From Micromonospora sp. Llam0 (GTDB taxonomy: Bacteria; Actinomycetota; Actinomycetes; Mycobacteriales; Micromonosporaceae): a DNA stretch of 64,000 bases. This document shows positions 8,476 to 17,866 of this stretch, in pieces; within the stretch, counting starts at the first letter, position 1, and each line of letters starts with the position of its first letter. The position numbers were made by a program, and so were the translations under genes. The stretch covers positions 2,356,001 to 2,420,000 of the forward strand of contig NZ_RJJY01000002.1 in the NCBI RefSeq assembly GCF_003751085.1, written 5' to 3'. The notes beneath the pieces were generated by a model that worked only from the letters and a program-made list of their open reading frames with translations, was not told where the DNA came from and searched no databases.

Positions 8476-8918
8476 CGATGGCCGCCACACACCCGCCCCG
8501 ACGCCGCCCTGGTGGTGACCGTGGCTCGACCACCACCGAGGTGGTGCTCTACGCCCCGCTGCTCATGTTGCTGGTCCTGCTGGGGGTGCAGTTCGCGACC
8601 TGGGGCCTGGCGCAGTTGGCCGTGCAGCACGCGGCCCACCACGCGCTGCAGACCACCCGGGTGCAGGGCGGCACTGTCGCGGCGGGGCAGGCCGACGCCG
8701 ACGCCGTACTCACCCACATCGCCGGCAGCCTCGTCAGCGGCCGGCAGATCAGCGTCACCCGCACGACCGACACCGCCACAGTCCACATCAGAGCCGATGC
8801 GCCGCGGGTCGTGCCGTTCCTCACCCTGCGGGTGTCGACGACGGTGGTCGCGCCGGTCGAACGGTTCCGCCCGGACACCGACCTGCTGGGGCTCGCCGGA
8901 CAGGCAGGTGACCGGTGA
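8472..8918 (+). CDS. tadE: TadE-like pseudopilin
   Basis: 148 residues from GTG 8472 (GTGA overlap; ATG 8478 is also possible). The N-terminus carries GGDRGSTTTEVVLYAPLLMLLVLLG, that is Gly before the cut site, Glu at +5 and a hydrophobic helix, as in TadE proteins. The periplasmic-side domain (AAHHALQTTRVQGG, then a beta-rich region) is usual in length. TadE/TadF pseudopilins are minor parts needed for Flp pilus assembly. Its place between the pilin and two more pseudopilins supports this. Confidence 0.85.
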   Translation: MTMAATHPPRRRPGGDRGSTTTEVVLYAPLLMLLVLLGVQFATWGLAQLAVQHAAHHALQTTRVQGGTVAAGQADADAVLTHIAGSLVSGRQISVTRTTDTATVHIRADAPRVVPFLTLRVSTTVVAPVERFRPDTDLLGLAGQAGDR

Positions 8919-9373
8919 GCACGCCCGAACCGCCGGCCGCACTCCATCGCCTCCCCAGGCTGCGGGGGGACACGGGGTCGGTGAGCACCGAGATCGCCCT
9001 CGCCTACGTGCCGTTGATGGTCCTCGCCGCGCTCGCGATCGTCGCCTGCCTGCGGCTGGTGTCGGCCGACAGCGACGTCCACGCCGCCGCCGCGGCGGCC
9101 GCCCGGCAGGCGTCGCTGGCCCGCACCCCGGCCACGGCCGTCGCCGCCGGCACGGACGCCGCCGCGGCGACTTTGCAGGGCCGGAACATGACCTGCCAAC
9201 CCCACACCACGACCATCGCCGCCGGAGAGATGACCCCCGGTGGGATCGTCTCCGCCACCGTGGTCTGCACCGTCCACCTGGAGGATCTGTTCGGGCTGGG
9301 GCTACCCGGCACGGTGACCCTGTCCGGCACCTCGTCGCAACCCGTCGACCGGTTCATCGGGGTAAGCCCGTGA
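8915..9373 (+). CDS. tadF: TadE/TadF-like pseudopilin
   Basis: 152 residues, GTG 8915, 4-bp overlap upstream. It has RGDTGSVSTEIALAYVPLMVLAALAIVACLRL: a Gly cut site, Glu at +5 and a hydrophobic helix, so it is a second prepilin-peptidase substrate. The mature part has two Cys (NMTCQPHTT and VVCTVHLE) that may pair outside the membrane. The role is inferred from family and position: a minor pseudopilin of the Tad system. The tadF label is by order only; it could equally be called a second tadE. Confidence 0.75.
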   Translation: MSTPEPPAALHRLPRLRGDTGSVSTEIALAYVPLMVLAALAIVACLRLVSADSDVHAAAAAAARQASLARTPATAVAAGTDAAAATLQGRNMTCQPHTTTIAAGEMTPGGIVSATVVCTVHLEDLFGLGLPGTVTLSGTSSQPVDRFIGVSP

Positions 9374-9819
9374 ACCGCCGGCTACCTGCCCGTCTCGCGC
9401 GGATCCGGCGTGATGACCGGGGTCAGATCACCCCGTGGACGGCCGTCGGCGTCGTCATCGTTCTGATCCTCGCCGGCCTCGTCCTCGACCTCGGTCTGGG
9501 AATGTCCGACAAGGTCCGGCTGCTCGACGTCGCGCAGGCCGCCGCCCGGGCCGGCGCCCGTGAGATCGACCTCGCCACCTACCGCGCCACCGGCATCATC
9601 CAACTCGCACCCGCCCAGGCAGCCGCCGCCGCGCGGTCATTCGCCCACCAGGCCGGCACCGGCGGCCAGGTGAGTGTGTCCGCCTCCACCACCGCCGTGA
9701 CCGTGTCCATCACCGGCACCCGGCAGACACAGCTACTCACCCTCGTCGGGATCACCGCTCTGCCGGTGTCCGCGACCGCCACCGCGACCCCTTCGACCGG
9801 TGTCACCACACCCTTCTGA
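9370..9819 (+). CDS. TadG-like pilus protein
   Basis: 149 residues, GTG 9370. RRDDRGQITPWTAVGVVIVLILAGLVLDLG resembles the N-terminus of Rv3660c-region/TadG-type proteins: Gly before the site and a hydrophobic helix, but no Glu at +5. It may therefore be anchored without processing. The rest (AAARAGAREIDLATYR, then a beta-rich C-terminus) is much shorter than classical TadG, with no VWA domain. It ends the pseudopilin block, with 21 bases to the LysM gene. Confidence 0.7.
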   Translation: MNRRLPARLARIRRDDRGQITPWTAVGVVIVLILAGLVLDLGLGMSDKVRLLDVAQAAARAGAREIDLATYRATGIIQLAPAQAAAAARSFAHQAGTGGQVSVSASTTAVTVSITGTRQTQLLTLVGITALPVSATATATPSTGVTTPF

Positions 9820-9840
9820 CCGGAACGCCCGGGAGCCCTC

Positions 9841-12800
9841 GTGTTCGTATTCCTCGCCGCCACAGGCCGCCGGCTGGCCGGACTCGCGCTCCTGGTCCTG
9901 CTCACCGCCGGTGTTCCGTACGCACTGATCCGCTACGTCGGCTGGCCTCTCCCCGCCCAGGTCCCCACCATGCGGGACATCGGCACGGCTCTGACCTCGC
10001 CGCTGACCGACACCATGCTCGGCAACCTCATCGTGTGCCTGCTGTGGCTGGCGTGGGCGGCGTTCATCTGGTCGCTGATCGCGGAGGTCGCGGAGGTCGT
10101 CGCCGGTATCCGGCTGCCGCAGCCGAAAGCCATGGCGCCCGCACGGGGACTCGCCGCGCTCCTGGTCGCCGCGATCACCGGCGGTGTCCTCGCCACCGCG
10201 GCCCAGGCCGCGCCGACCCTAACCCGGGCCGCCGAGGCGACCGGTCACAGCACCAGCGTCACCGTGTCGACCGCTCTGGCGGCGAACACCACCTCCACCA
10301 CGGCGTTCGCGGAACCTGTCCGTGTCCGGGCTGAGCAGCCGGCGCCTCTCGCGCGGCTCACCTCCACCGCGGCGGGAGAGACCGTGTCAGCCCAGCTGGT
10401 GGCCGGCCAGGTGACGCTCGTCTCCGCCGGGCGGACCTACACCTGCGAGGTCAAGCGTGGCGACACCCTGTCGGCGATCGCACAAGAGTGGCTCGGTGAT
10501 GCCAACAGGTGGCCCGAGATTTTCGCCCTGAACCGGGGCACCCACTTCAGCGACGTCGGCGGCACGCTCACGAACCCGAACCTGATCTACCCCGGCTGGA
10601 CCTTGGAACTGCCCGACGACGCCACACCGCCAGCCGGCGCGCCGTCACGGACCGGACCGCCACCTGCCGAACCCGACGCGACGGGACCCGAACAGTCGGC
10701 ACCCGCTGCCGCCCCTCCAGCGTCGACACCGCCCCCGCACACCGACCATCCACCATCCGCGAACCCGTCGGCCAGTTCCACCGCTGCGGTCCGCGACGGT
10801 GATGACGGCGTGGTGGAACCCGAGCCGCCGGCCGCCCCCGCCGCGCCGCCTGATCCCTCACCAACGGCTGGAACCGCGGCGGCCATCCCCGAGCCGCCGT
10901 CCGAGGAGCAGGCTCCCACGCCGGCGCCGGAACCCTCGCCGGGTGTCTTGATCGGCACCGGCAGTTGGCTGGACCTGGGGCTTGTCGCCGCGATCCTCGG
11001 AGCCGTCGCGCTCGTCTGGGCGCACCGCCGTCGCCGCTACACCCCTCGGCCGCCCGCGGCCCGGCTGCGCCTGGATGACCCGACTGTCGAGCCGATGCCT
11101 GAGGTGGTCACCCGGATCCGTCGCGGCCTGCGCCGCTCGACGCCGACCAGGAAGGCGGTCCCGGACACCCCACTCGACGCCCTCATCACGCATCCCGACG
11201 CGGACGAGCCGGACGCGACCGACGGCGTGCCCGAGGCCGCCCAGACGGCGGCCCCGCCGGAGCCGGTCACGCCCGCGCTGGCCAGCCCGGTGATGGAGGT
11301 CTGGCCACCCGCCGGACTCGGTCTGACCGGACCGGGCGCCGAGGCGGCGGCGCGAGGCTTCCTGGTGTCCGCCCTCGCGGCCGGAGGGCTCGACGAGCCC
11401 AACGGGCGCGGCTACGTCGTCATCCCCTCCGGCACCCTCGCCACCCTGCTGGGTGCCGCCGCCGTCACCGTGCCGGACACGCCCCGGCTGACCGTCACCG
11501 GCGGGCTCACCGACGCCCTGATGTTTCTCGAGGAGCAGACCCTGCACCGCACCCGGATGTGCTTCGACTACGAGGTCGACACCATCACCGGCCTGCGGGA
11601 CGCGGACCCGATGGCCGAACCCCTGCCGCCGCTGGTGCTCATCGCCGACACCACCGCCGCCCACGAACGCGCCCGCATCGCCGCGCTGCTCGCCCAGGGC
11701 CAGCGCCTCGACATCCACGGAATCCTGCTCGGCGCCTGGCCCGACGGTGACACCGTCGTCGTGGCCGACGACGGTGTCACCAGCCCTGCCGAAGGCGACG
11801 CGAACCGGCACGGCCGGCATCCCGCCGACGTCGGCCGCCTCACCGTGATCGACCCGACCGAGGCCGCCGACCTGCTGCGGGTTCTCGCCGAGTCTCACAC
11901 CGGCGAACCCCAGCCACCGGCACCCGCCGAGCGTGCGGCACTGCCCACCCCCGACGCCGGGCCGGCCGACGTCGGCAACGCGACGGTCCACAACGACGAC
12001 GAGGCCGCCCCACCCGCCGAGCCGGCCGGGCCCGACGACGAACCAGCCACCGCCGCACCCGCCACCTCACCCCCCGGTCATCGACCCGACGACGGCGCGG
12101 TAGTCGAATCACCTGCCGACGACGACCGCGTCGAACCCGAGGAGGACGCCGCCGCCCAACCCGACGACGGCGAGGACGCCGGAATCGGGCAGGTCGAGGT
12201 CCGAGTGCTCGGCGACGCCTACGTCGTCGACATCGACACCACACAGCCGTTGCGTGGCAAGTCCCTGGAACTGCTGGTCTACCTGGCCGCCCGGGGAGGT
12301 ACCGCGAGCCAAGAGGCGATCCTGGAAGACCTGCTGCCGGAAGCCACGAGCAGCAAAGCCCCGCACCGGCTGCACACCTACGTCTACAACCTGCGCCGGG
12401 TCCTCAAACGCACCGGCGGCCCCGCCACCTACCTGTCCCACCCCGGCCGCCGGTACATCCTGCACCGCGAAGCCGTCGACGTGGACCTGTGGCGGATGAG
12501 CGACGCCCTCGACGAGGCGAACCGGGCCGCCGACCCCGCCGACCGGACCTCCGCCCTACGTCGCGCCGTCAACGCCTACCAAGGTCCACTCGCCGACAGC
12601 AAAGAGTACGAATGGATCGAGCCGTACCGGGAGGCCGTGCAGCGGCAGGCAGTCGACGCCGCCCTCGCGCTGGCCGAGGACCTCGACGACCAACCCGCCG
12701 ACGCGCTCGCCGTCCTCACCACCGCGATCGGGCACAGCCCCTACGCCGAGACGCTGTACCAGGCGGCCATGCGCGCCCACGCGGCGCTCGGCGACCCCGC

Positions 12801-12951
12801 GGCGATCCGCGACCTGCAGCGTCAGCTCGCCCGGTCCCTCGACGAGATCGACACCGAGGTCAGCGACGAGACGACCGCCCTGGCACGCGCGTTGGTGAAC
12901 CGGCTGCAGCGCGGCCCGCGCGTAGGCGGGGAGGGCAAGGCCCCGCCATGA
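9841..12951 (+). CDS. membrane protein with LysM and BTAD domains
   Basis: 1036 residues from GTG 9841 (CGGGAG upstream). Order: N-terminal membrane helices at about 10-28, 62-82 and 100-116; a LysM peptidoglycan-binding module at about 200-258 (VKRGDTLSAIAQEWLG and WTLEL); a Pro/Ala/Thr-rich spacer; one helix at about 378-394; a cytoplasmic region; an OmpR-like winged helix at about 785-860 (LRGKSLELLVYLAARGG, LHTYVYNLRRVLKR); and a BTAD-type TPR-like domain to about 1010. The wall-binding and SARP-like DNA-binding halves in one chain suggest an envelope sensor tied to transcription. It follows the pilus genes directly and overlaps the next gene by 4 bp. Confidence 0.85.
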   Translation: MFVFLAATGRRLAGLALLVLLTAGVPYALIRYVGWPLPAQVPTMRDIGTALTSPLTDTMLGNLIVCLLWLAWAAFIWSLIAEVAEVVAGIRLPQPKAMAPARGLAALLVAAITGGVLATAAQAAPTLTRAAEATGHSTSVTVSTALAANTTSTTAFAEPVRVRAEQPAPLARLTSTAAGETVSAQLVAGQVTLVSAGRTYTCEVKRGDTLSAIAQEWLGDANRWPEIFALNRGTHFSDVGGTLTNPNLIYPGWTLELPDDATPPAGAPSRTGPPPAEPDATGPEQSAPAAAPPASTPPPHTDHPPSANPSASSTAAVRDGDDGVVEPEPPAAPAAPPDPSPTAGTAAAIPEPPSEEQAPTPAPEPSPGVLIGTGSWLDLGLVAAILGAVALVWAHRRRRYTPRPPAARLRLDDPTVEPMPEVVTRIRRGLRRSTPTRKAVPDTPLDALITHPDADEPDATDGVPEAAQTAAPPEPVTPALASPVMEVWPPAGLGLTGPGAEAAARGFLVSALAAGGLDEPNGRGYVVIPSGTLATLLGAAAVTVPDTPRLTVTGGLTDALMFLEEQTLHRTRMCFDYEVDTITGLRDADPMAEPLPPLVLIADTTAAHERARIAALLAQGQRLDIHGILLGAWPDGDTVVVADDGVTSPAEGDANRHGRHPADVGRLTVIDPTEAADLLRVLAESHTGEPQPPAPAERAALPTPDAGPADVGNATVHNDDEAAPPAEPAGPDDEPATAAPATSPPGHRPDDGAVVESPADDDRVEPEEDAAAQPDDGEDAGIGQVEVRVLGDAYVVDIDTTQPLRGKSLELLVYLAARGGTASQEAILEDLLPEATSSKAPHRLHTYVYNLRRVLKRTGGPATYLSHPGRRYILHREAVDVDLWRMSDALDEANRAADPADRTSALRRAVNAYQGPLADSKEYEWIEPYREAVQRQAVDAALALAEDLDDQPADALAVLTTAIGHSPYAETLYQAAMRAHAALGDPAAIRDLQRQLARSLDEIDTEVSDETTALARALVNRLQRGPRVGGEGKAPP

Positions 12952-14381
12952 TCGACAGCTACGTGGATCCGGGCCGGGCCAACGGCACCACCTGGCACCC
13001 GCCGGCTCCCGTCCGGCAGGCTCCCGCCGGGGCTCCGCCCACCCGAAACGGTCCAACGGTCGAGGAGCAGCCCGACACGCGACTGGAGCAGGCTGTCCGC
13101 CGCGCCGGGCAGATGCGGGCGGTCTTCTACGTCGTCGTGCTGCTCGTGGCCCTGACCGGGCAGGTCACGGGTGCGACGCAGAAGCTCGACATCCACCTGC
13201 TCCTTGCGATCCCCGCGGTCGGCGCGCTGGAACTGGGCGGCGTCGTGGTGATGGCCAACGCGGACGTGCGACGCCGGCTGGGAGAGCGCGCCATCGGCTC
13301 CCGGATCCTGTCGGCCGCCATCGCGGCCGGCGCGGTCACGTTCAACTGGCTGGCCCACGACAACCACCTCCTCGGTGGCTTCTTCGCCGGCATGTCGCTG
13401 CTCGGGTACCTGGTCTGGTTGATGCACGTCGAGAACGTGCGACGGGACCGGCTGCGGGCCATCGGCGCGCTTCCGCCGACCACACCGGCCTACGAGATCG
13501 TCGGGCACTGGCTGCGCCACCCCCTGATCACCCACCGCGCCCGGTCGATGGCCAAGACCGACCCTGGGCTCGGCCTCTACGGGTCACTCGACGCGGCACA
13601 CGCCGCACGACGCCGCGAGCGGCGTGACGCCGCGATCGCGAAGGTCCTCCGCCGCAAGATCGCAGCGGCGGTCGACCCGACCACCGCCGCGATCGCCGTG
13701 CACGTCTACGACCTCGACCAGATCGCCGCCCGCCTGGCGGACACCGCCGACTACGACGGCCTCACCAACCTCATCGCCGCCGACCTCACTCCCACACGGA
13801 TCGCCACCGCGGCCGAACGACCCGTGCGGCTCAGCATCGGCCGATGGCGCTCACGAGCCGGGCGCCCCCGCCCCGAGACGGAGCCGCTCCCCCGCCCCGA
13901 CGAGCCACCGGGCGACCCGTACGTCGAACCGACGCGGCGTACGGCCGCCGCCGATTCCGAGCGGGACCGGCCAGCCACCGACGACGTCCCCGCCCACGGT
14001 CAGCCCACGCCGTCCGCCGAGCCGGCGAGAGAGCACACTGGCAACGGCGCGGAGCCGCCGCGATACGGTCCGGACGGGTCAACCTCAACGGCCGATGGCG
14101 CGACTCCCACCGATCCCGAGCCGCCGCCGCACACTCTCCAGACCAGGGACGGTGGCGACGAGCCACCACCAGCCGACCACGATCACCCGCCGACGCCAGG
14201 AGACGACGGCGAGCCGCCCGAGATCCCGGGCGAGACAGCCGCCGCCGTCGCCTACTGGCTCGAGGTCGACCCGCAGATGGGGTACGACGAGATCGCACGG
14301 CGGATCGGCCGGACGGAGCGAACCGTCCGCCGTAACCTGCCCCCCGGCTTTCGCCGGCCGAGCGTGCGCGGACGAACATAG
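12948..14381 (+). CDS. four-helix membrane protein with C-terminal HTH, DUF2637-like
   Basis: 477 residues, ATG 12948 overlapping the upstream stop. After a basic tail there are four membrane helices between about 58 and 160 (FYVVVLLVALTGQV, LLLAIPAVGALELGGVVVM, ILSAAIAAGAVTFNWLA, GFFAGMSLLGYLVWLM). Then come an Arg-rich cytoplasmic region, a long acidic/Pro-rich linker and an HTH at about 430-465 (MGYDEIARRIGRTERTVRRN). The four-helix plus HTH plan resembles DUF2637/Spd-type transfer proteins of actinomycete plasmids. It is the last gene of the pilus operon and is followed by a strong terminator. Confidence 0.65.
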   Translation: MIDSYVDPGRANGTTWHPPAPVRQAPAGAPPTRNGPTVEEQPDTRLEQAVRRAGQMRAVFYVVVLLVALTGQVTGATQKLDIHLLLAIPAVGALELGGVVVMANADVRRRLGERAIGSRILSAAIAAGAVTFNWLAHDNHLLGGFFAGMSLLGYLVWLMHVENVRRDRLRAIGALPPTTPAYEIVGHWLRHPLITHRARSMAKTDPGLGLYGSLDAAHAARRRERRDAAIAKVLRRKIAAAVDPTTAAIAVHVYDLDQIAARLADTADYDGLTNLIAADLTPTRIATAAERPVRLSIGRWRSRAGRPRPETEPLPRPDEPPGDPYVEPTRRTAAADSERDRPATDDVPAHGQPTPSAEPAREHTGNGAEPPRYGPDGSTSTADGATPTDPEPPPHTLQTRDGGDEPPPADHDHPPTPGDDGEPPEIPGETAAAVAYWLEVDPQMGYDEIARRIGRTERTVRRNLPPGFRRPSVRGRT

Positions 14382-14466
14382 GTTCGCGAGCCTCGACCGG
14401 ACGCGGTCACCGCGACCGCGGAAGCAGCCGGTGCGAACGAAAAAGGGCCACCGTTCTCACTCGGGC

Positions 14467-14494
14467 GGGCGGGGCACCGCGAAGTGCCCCGCCC
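14467..14494 (+). terminator. intrinsic terminator of the pilus operon
   Basis: Perfect 11-bp stem GGGCGGGGCAC / GTGCCCCGCCC with loop CGCGAA, about 85 bases after the last stop codon of the operon. There is no strong T tract, as is common in high-GC actinomycetes. Confidence 0.8.
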
Positions 14495-14517
14495 GTCATC
14501 CGGTGTGCTGTCGGCCG

Positions 14518-15153
14518 CTAACCGCCGTCGCACGGCGCTGGCCGGAGCGTAATCGCGGACCGGGATGCCTGCTGATCGGGTTGCGGCTTCCAGTCATCCG
14601 CATCCTGTTGTGTAGTGAATGGACCGACGGCCACCAGACAACGGTGTGCTCGATCGAACAGGATCAGACAGGTCGCGGCGCTGTCGGCCGGGCCAGCGGC
14701 GACCATACAGCGACGTCGAGGTGCTCGGGGGCGATCGCCAGCAGGCGTTGGTACGCGCGGTTGCCGACGTCGAAGGCGTGTTGGGTTGCCGTATCAGATA
14801 TGGGATGTTCTTGACGTGAGAGTTCGATGCGGAAGCTTCCCGCGCGGCGGCTTCGGTCCGCGACCGGCTCGTGTGGGCGACAAGCCAGTGAGGGCGGGCG
14901 GCGGAGATGGTGTGTCGACCGCCGGTGACGCCGTGCTTCGGGCCGCGAGTGCGGATCGGTGGTGTGGCGGGGGTAAGGGGTTGGTGCCGCCGCCGGGGTA
15001 GGTGGGGGCGATCAGACGGCGGAGCAGGGTGATGGCTCCGTTGTCGCCGGGGTCGACGACGGTCGCGACAAGGCCTTCGGCGGTTCCCGGCATGCGGGTG
15101 AGGACGTAGACGGTGCCGTCGGTGTCGACCGCGTCGATGCATTGGACCTCGGT
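14518..15153 (-). pseudogene. decayed hypothetical gene
   Basis: Protein-like text survives in three pieces in different frames on the minus strand. About 15150-14985 reads CIDAVDTDGTVYVLTRMPG and DNGAITLLRRLIAPT. About 14800-14710 reads DVGNRAYQRLLAIAPEHLDVAVW. About 14690-14570 reads CLILFDRAHRCLVAVGPFTT and QQDADDW. The order is collinear, so this was one gene broken by at least two frameshifts. Length and style match the small minus-strand genes at 23-46 kb, so it may be an outlying member of that set. No function is known. Confidence 0.5.
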
Positions 15154-15488
15154 CGGTCTCGACCTACACACGGCAGCTGACCCCGCGGCATGGCGACGGT
15201 CAAAGTTGGTGACGTTGCGTGACGGGTGTTGCTGAGTCGGCCGTTCCCTCGACGTGCTGATCTGCCGATGAGCGCGTGCACGTCGGTCCGCCACGCACTG
15301 AGCCCTCCACTCGACGCGGCGCTGACCGGTAGGCACATCCACACATGCCACAAACCAGCGTCGCCCTCGGTGACGGTGGCCGCTGATTGTCAACTTTCCG
15401 AGCGCGTTGGAGAGCACCCGTTGACATACCGTTACGCTCGACGCTGAACCGCTTCCAACTCTGCCGGTGGCTTCGGCATGCTGAGTCG
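15154..15488. other. intergenic stretch before methyltransferase gene
   Basis: About 335 bases between the decayed gene and the methyltransferase start. It contains short frames that look like shadows. I see no repeat, hairpin or clear promoter, although it should carry the promoter for 15489-16277. Confidence 0.4.
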
Positions 15489-16277
15489 ATGCGACTCGGG
15501 TTCAGTGGCGAGGTCGTCGACTACTACCACAAGTATCGGCGGGGCTACCCATCGCCCGTCATCGACGCATTGGTTGCGGCGCTGCAGCTGCGCGACGACG
15601 ACATCGTCGTCGACCTCGGATGCGGAACCGGACAACTGACACTGCCGCTCGCCAGGCGCGTACGCGCGGTGGTCGGCATGGATCCGGAACCTGACATGCT
15701 CGAACGCGCACGCGATGTCGCAGGGAAGCAGGACACGACGAACGTCACCTGGATTCTCGGTGCCGATTCCGACATTCCCGCCCTTGGCGCGCTGCTGGAT
15801 TCGCCGACACTCGGCGCGGTCACCATCGGGCAGGCACTGCACTGGATGGACCCCGACACCCTGTTCAACAATCTCGCCCCCCTGGTTCGAAACGGCGGAG
15901 GCGTGGCGATATTGACCAACGGATCCCCGGCATGGCTACAGGACACCACCTGGTCGAAGTCGCTGCGCAGCTTTCTCGAAGGGTGGCTAGTAAGACCGCT
16001 GACGTTCACCTGCGGCAGTGACGGTGCCAGCCAGCAGCGCTATGCCGCAAGTCTGCGCAGAGCTGGCTTCCACGTTAGCGAAACCACCGTCGAGTACACC
16101 GCTGAGATCGACCTCGAACACCTCATCGGCGGGGTCTACTCGGCGTTGTCCACCGACCATCTGCCGGCTCCGGAACAGCGCCCGGAGTTTGCCGAACAGA
16201 TCCGGCAGGCCCTCCACCCCGTCGATCGATTCTCCGAACACGTCCGCGTCATGATGCTAATCGGCCAGAAAAACTGA
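15489..16277 (+). CDS. class I SAM-dependent methyltransferase
   Basis: 262 residues from ATG 15489. Motif I VVDLGCGTGQLT lies at about 40-51, an acidic end of strand 2 at GMDPEPDMLERA (about 60), and a post-I region IGQALHWMDPDT (about 118), which is typical of UbiE/TylF-like small-molecule methyltransferases. The N-terminal FSGEVVDYYHKYRRGYP is also characteristic of this group. The substrate is unknown. It stands alone on the plus strand next to a phosphotransferase-fold gene in opposite orientation, in a block that looks like cargo. Confidence 0.85.
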   Translation: MRLGFSGEVVDYYHKYRRGYPSPVIDALVAALQLRDDDIVVDLGCGTGQLTLPLARRVRAVVGMDPEPDMLERARDVAGKQDTTNVTWILGADSDIPALGALLDSPTLGAVTIGQALHWMDPDTLFNNLAPLVRNGGGVAILTNGSPAWLQDTTWSKSLRSFLEGWLVRPLTFTCGSDGASQQRYAASLRRAGFHVSETTVEYTAEIDLEHLIGGVYSALSTDHLPAPEQRPEFAEQIRQALHPVDRFSEHVRVMMLIGQKN

Positions 16278-16499
16278 CTGGCAGACGCAGCAGCTCGTCC
16301 CACACCAGCGCAACCATGCCTGGATTACCCCGCATGATCGGGCCGAGAGCAGGCCGAACCGGACCCGGACCGTCCCGTTCGAGCCGCACTCTTCTGCCGC
16401 GTAGCGCTCATCACCGACGGCGATGTCGGCGCCGGTTGCCGGCGTCCGGACGTGCCGATGCGAGCGTGCGCCTGATCGAGGGTTCTGGCCTGTCGAACA

Positions 16500-17762
16500 T
16501 CAGTGCACTTGATCATGCTGGGGTGGCGCGGGGGGGTTCCTGCCATCTCGCCTGCCGACCACGTTTCGCCGGTCTCCCTGCGGTGGGCCTGGGCGTCGTC
16601 TGTCCCTGGCTGACCGGAAGGCGGGAAACGTCGCCGGTGGCGGCGCAGTCGTGTCCGGCCAGCGGGCGGACATCGCCTTGGCGAGCCGGGTGAACCAGTC
16701 CGCCATCGTCAGCAGGATCTCGGCCCGTTCGGCGAGCCTGGTGAACACCCCGATCTGTTGCACGAGCTGCGCTCGACGGCGCCAACGTGTGCGCGACGGC
16801 TGCCCGGTGGCGGCCAGCAGCGGCAGTCGCTGTACCCGGACGGCGAGGGCCGCCGCGGCACCGACCGCGAGCGCCTGGTCAAGGCGTCCGAGGATCTCAC
16901 CAGGCATGGCCTGGTCCAGTTCCCTGCGGTAGGCACGATCGGCCTCGGTCACCACGCTGTCGGGCAACGTCGCCCAGTGGGCGCTGTAAGTGGGGAACGG
17001 GAAGTGCAGGAACGACGCGTCGAAGCCGAAGTGTCCGAAGATCGCGCCTTCGAAGTCCACGATCCGTACGCCGTGCGGCGTCACCAGCGCGTTGCCAGGA
17101 TTGAGGTCGGTGTGCGTCAGCGCCGCGAACGGGCCGGGTTCGGCGATCCGATCCCGGACGAACGCGGCGTCACCAGCCGCGATGCGTGCGTCCGGCAGGC
17201 CCAGCTCGGCGCAGGCCACCTCGACGTCCTGCCACCTCTCCATACCGGGCCAGGGCAGTCCGGGGCCGGCATCCGCCTGCGGCGCGCCGAGACCAGCCAG
17301 TGCCTGCCGGTACCCCGCACCCGCGCCGCGAGTACCGGCGTGCAGCCGCCCGACGGCCACGCCGAACTCCACCACCGCTCGCGTGGCGGCGTCGGCATCT
17401 GCGCCGAGGAGGACACTCTCCAACGTCGGCCAGCCTCCCAGATCGGTCGTGACCACGACCCCTGCGGCCTGGTCGGAAGCTATCAGCCGCGCGGTGACCC
17501 CGGTGGGTGCGGCCATCCGTAACGCGGCCTCCTCCCGTCGCAGGTGGGCAGGGCCGCCGTGACCGGCCCCGTCCACGCGGCGCGTCTTGACCACCACGGT
17601 CCAGCCGACGCCGGGCAGGTCGCGGTCGAACGTCAACCGCGTGACCGGAGCCCAGTCGTGCCCGAGCGGCACCTCCGCCACCAGCGACGCGAACCCACCA
17701 TGCAGCGGCCGCAATATCGCGAGGACCATGTCCCGCCGGTGCGCCGTCAAGGGGTAATGCAC
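16500..17762 (-). CDS. phosphotransferase-fold protein, APH/ChoK family
   Basis: 420 residues, ATG 17762. The kinase-like fold is supported by VVVKTRRV (Lys, about 60), a Brenner-type catalytic loop LTHTDLNPGNALV (about 210-222) and the metal-binding VDFEGA (about 232). These are the signatures of aminoglycoside phosphotransferase and choline kinase relatives, which phosphorylate small hydroxyl-bearing substrates. Such genes can give antibiotic resistance, but the substrate cannot be read from sequence. The last 40 residues are Pro/Arg-rich and may be a read-through tail. It diverges from the promoter region at 17763-17866. Confidence 0.75.
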   Translation of the reverse strand: MHYPLTAHRRDMVLAILRPLHGGFASLVAEVPLGHDWAPVTRLTFDRDLPGVGWTVVVKTRRVDGAGHGGPAHLRREEAALRMAAPTGVTARLIASDQAAGVVVTTDLGGWPTLESVLLGADADAATRAVVEFGVAVGRLHAGTRGAGAGYRQALAGLGAPQADAGPGLPWPGMERWQDVEVACAELGLPDARIAAGDAAFVRDRIAEPGPFAALTHTDLNPGNALVTPHGVRIVDFEGAIFGHFGFDASFLHFPFPTYSAHWATLPDSVVTEADRAYRRELDQAMPGEILGRLDQALAVGAAAALAVRVQRLPLLAATGQPSRTRWRRRAQLVQQIGVFTRLAERAEILLTMADWFTRLAKAMSARWPDTTAPPPATFPAFRSARDRRRPGPPQGDRRNVVGRRDGRNPPAPPQHDQVH

Positions 17763-17866
17763 GAATCACTCTCTCCCGGAGACCGATACCGTCCCGATCC
17801 GCGTACCCTGCCACGACCGACACGGTCATCCGAATCTGCGGATGGTGTGGGCGCGCGAGGGCACCC

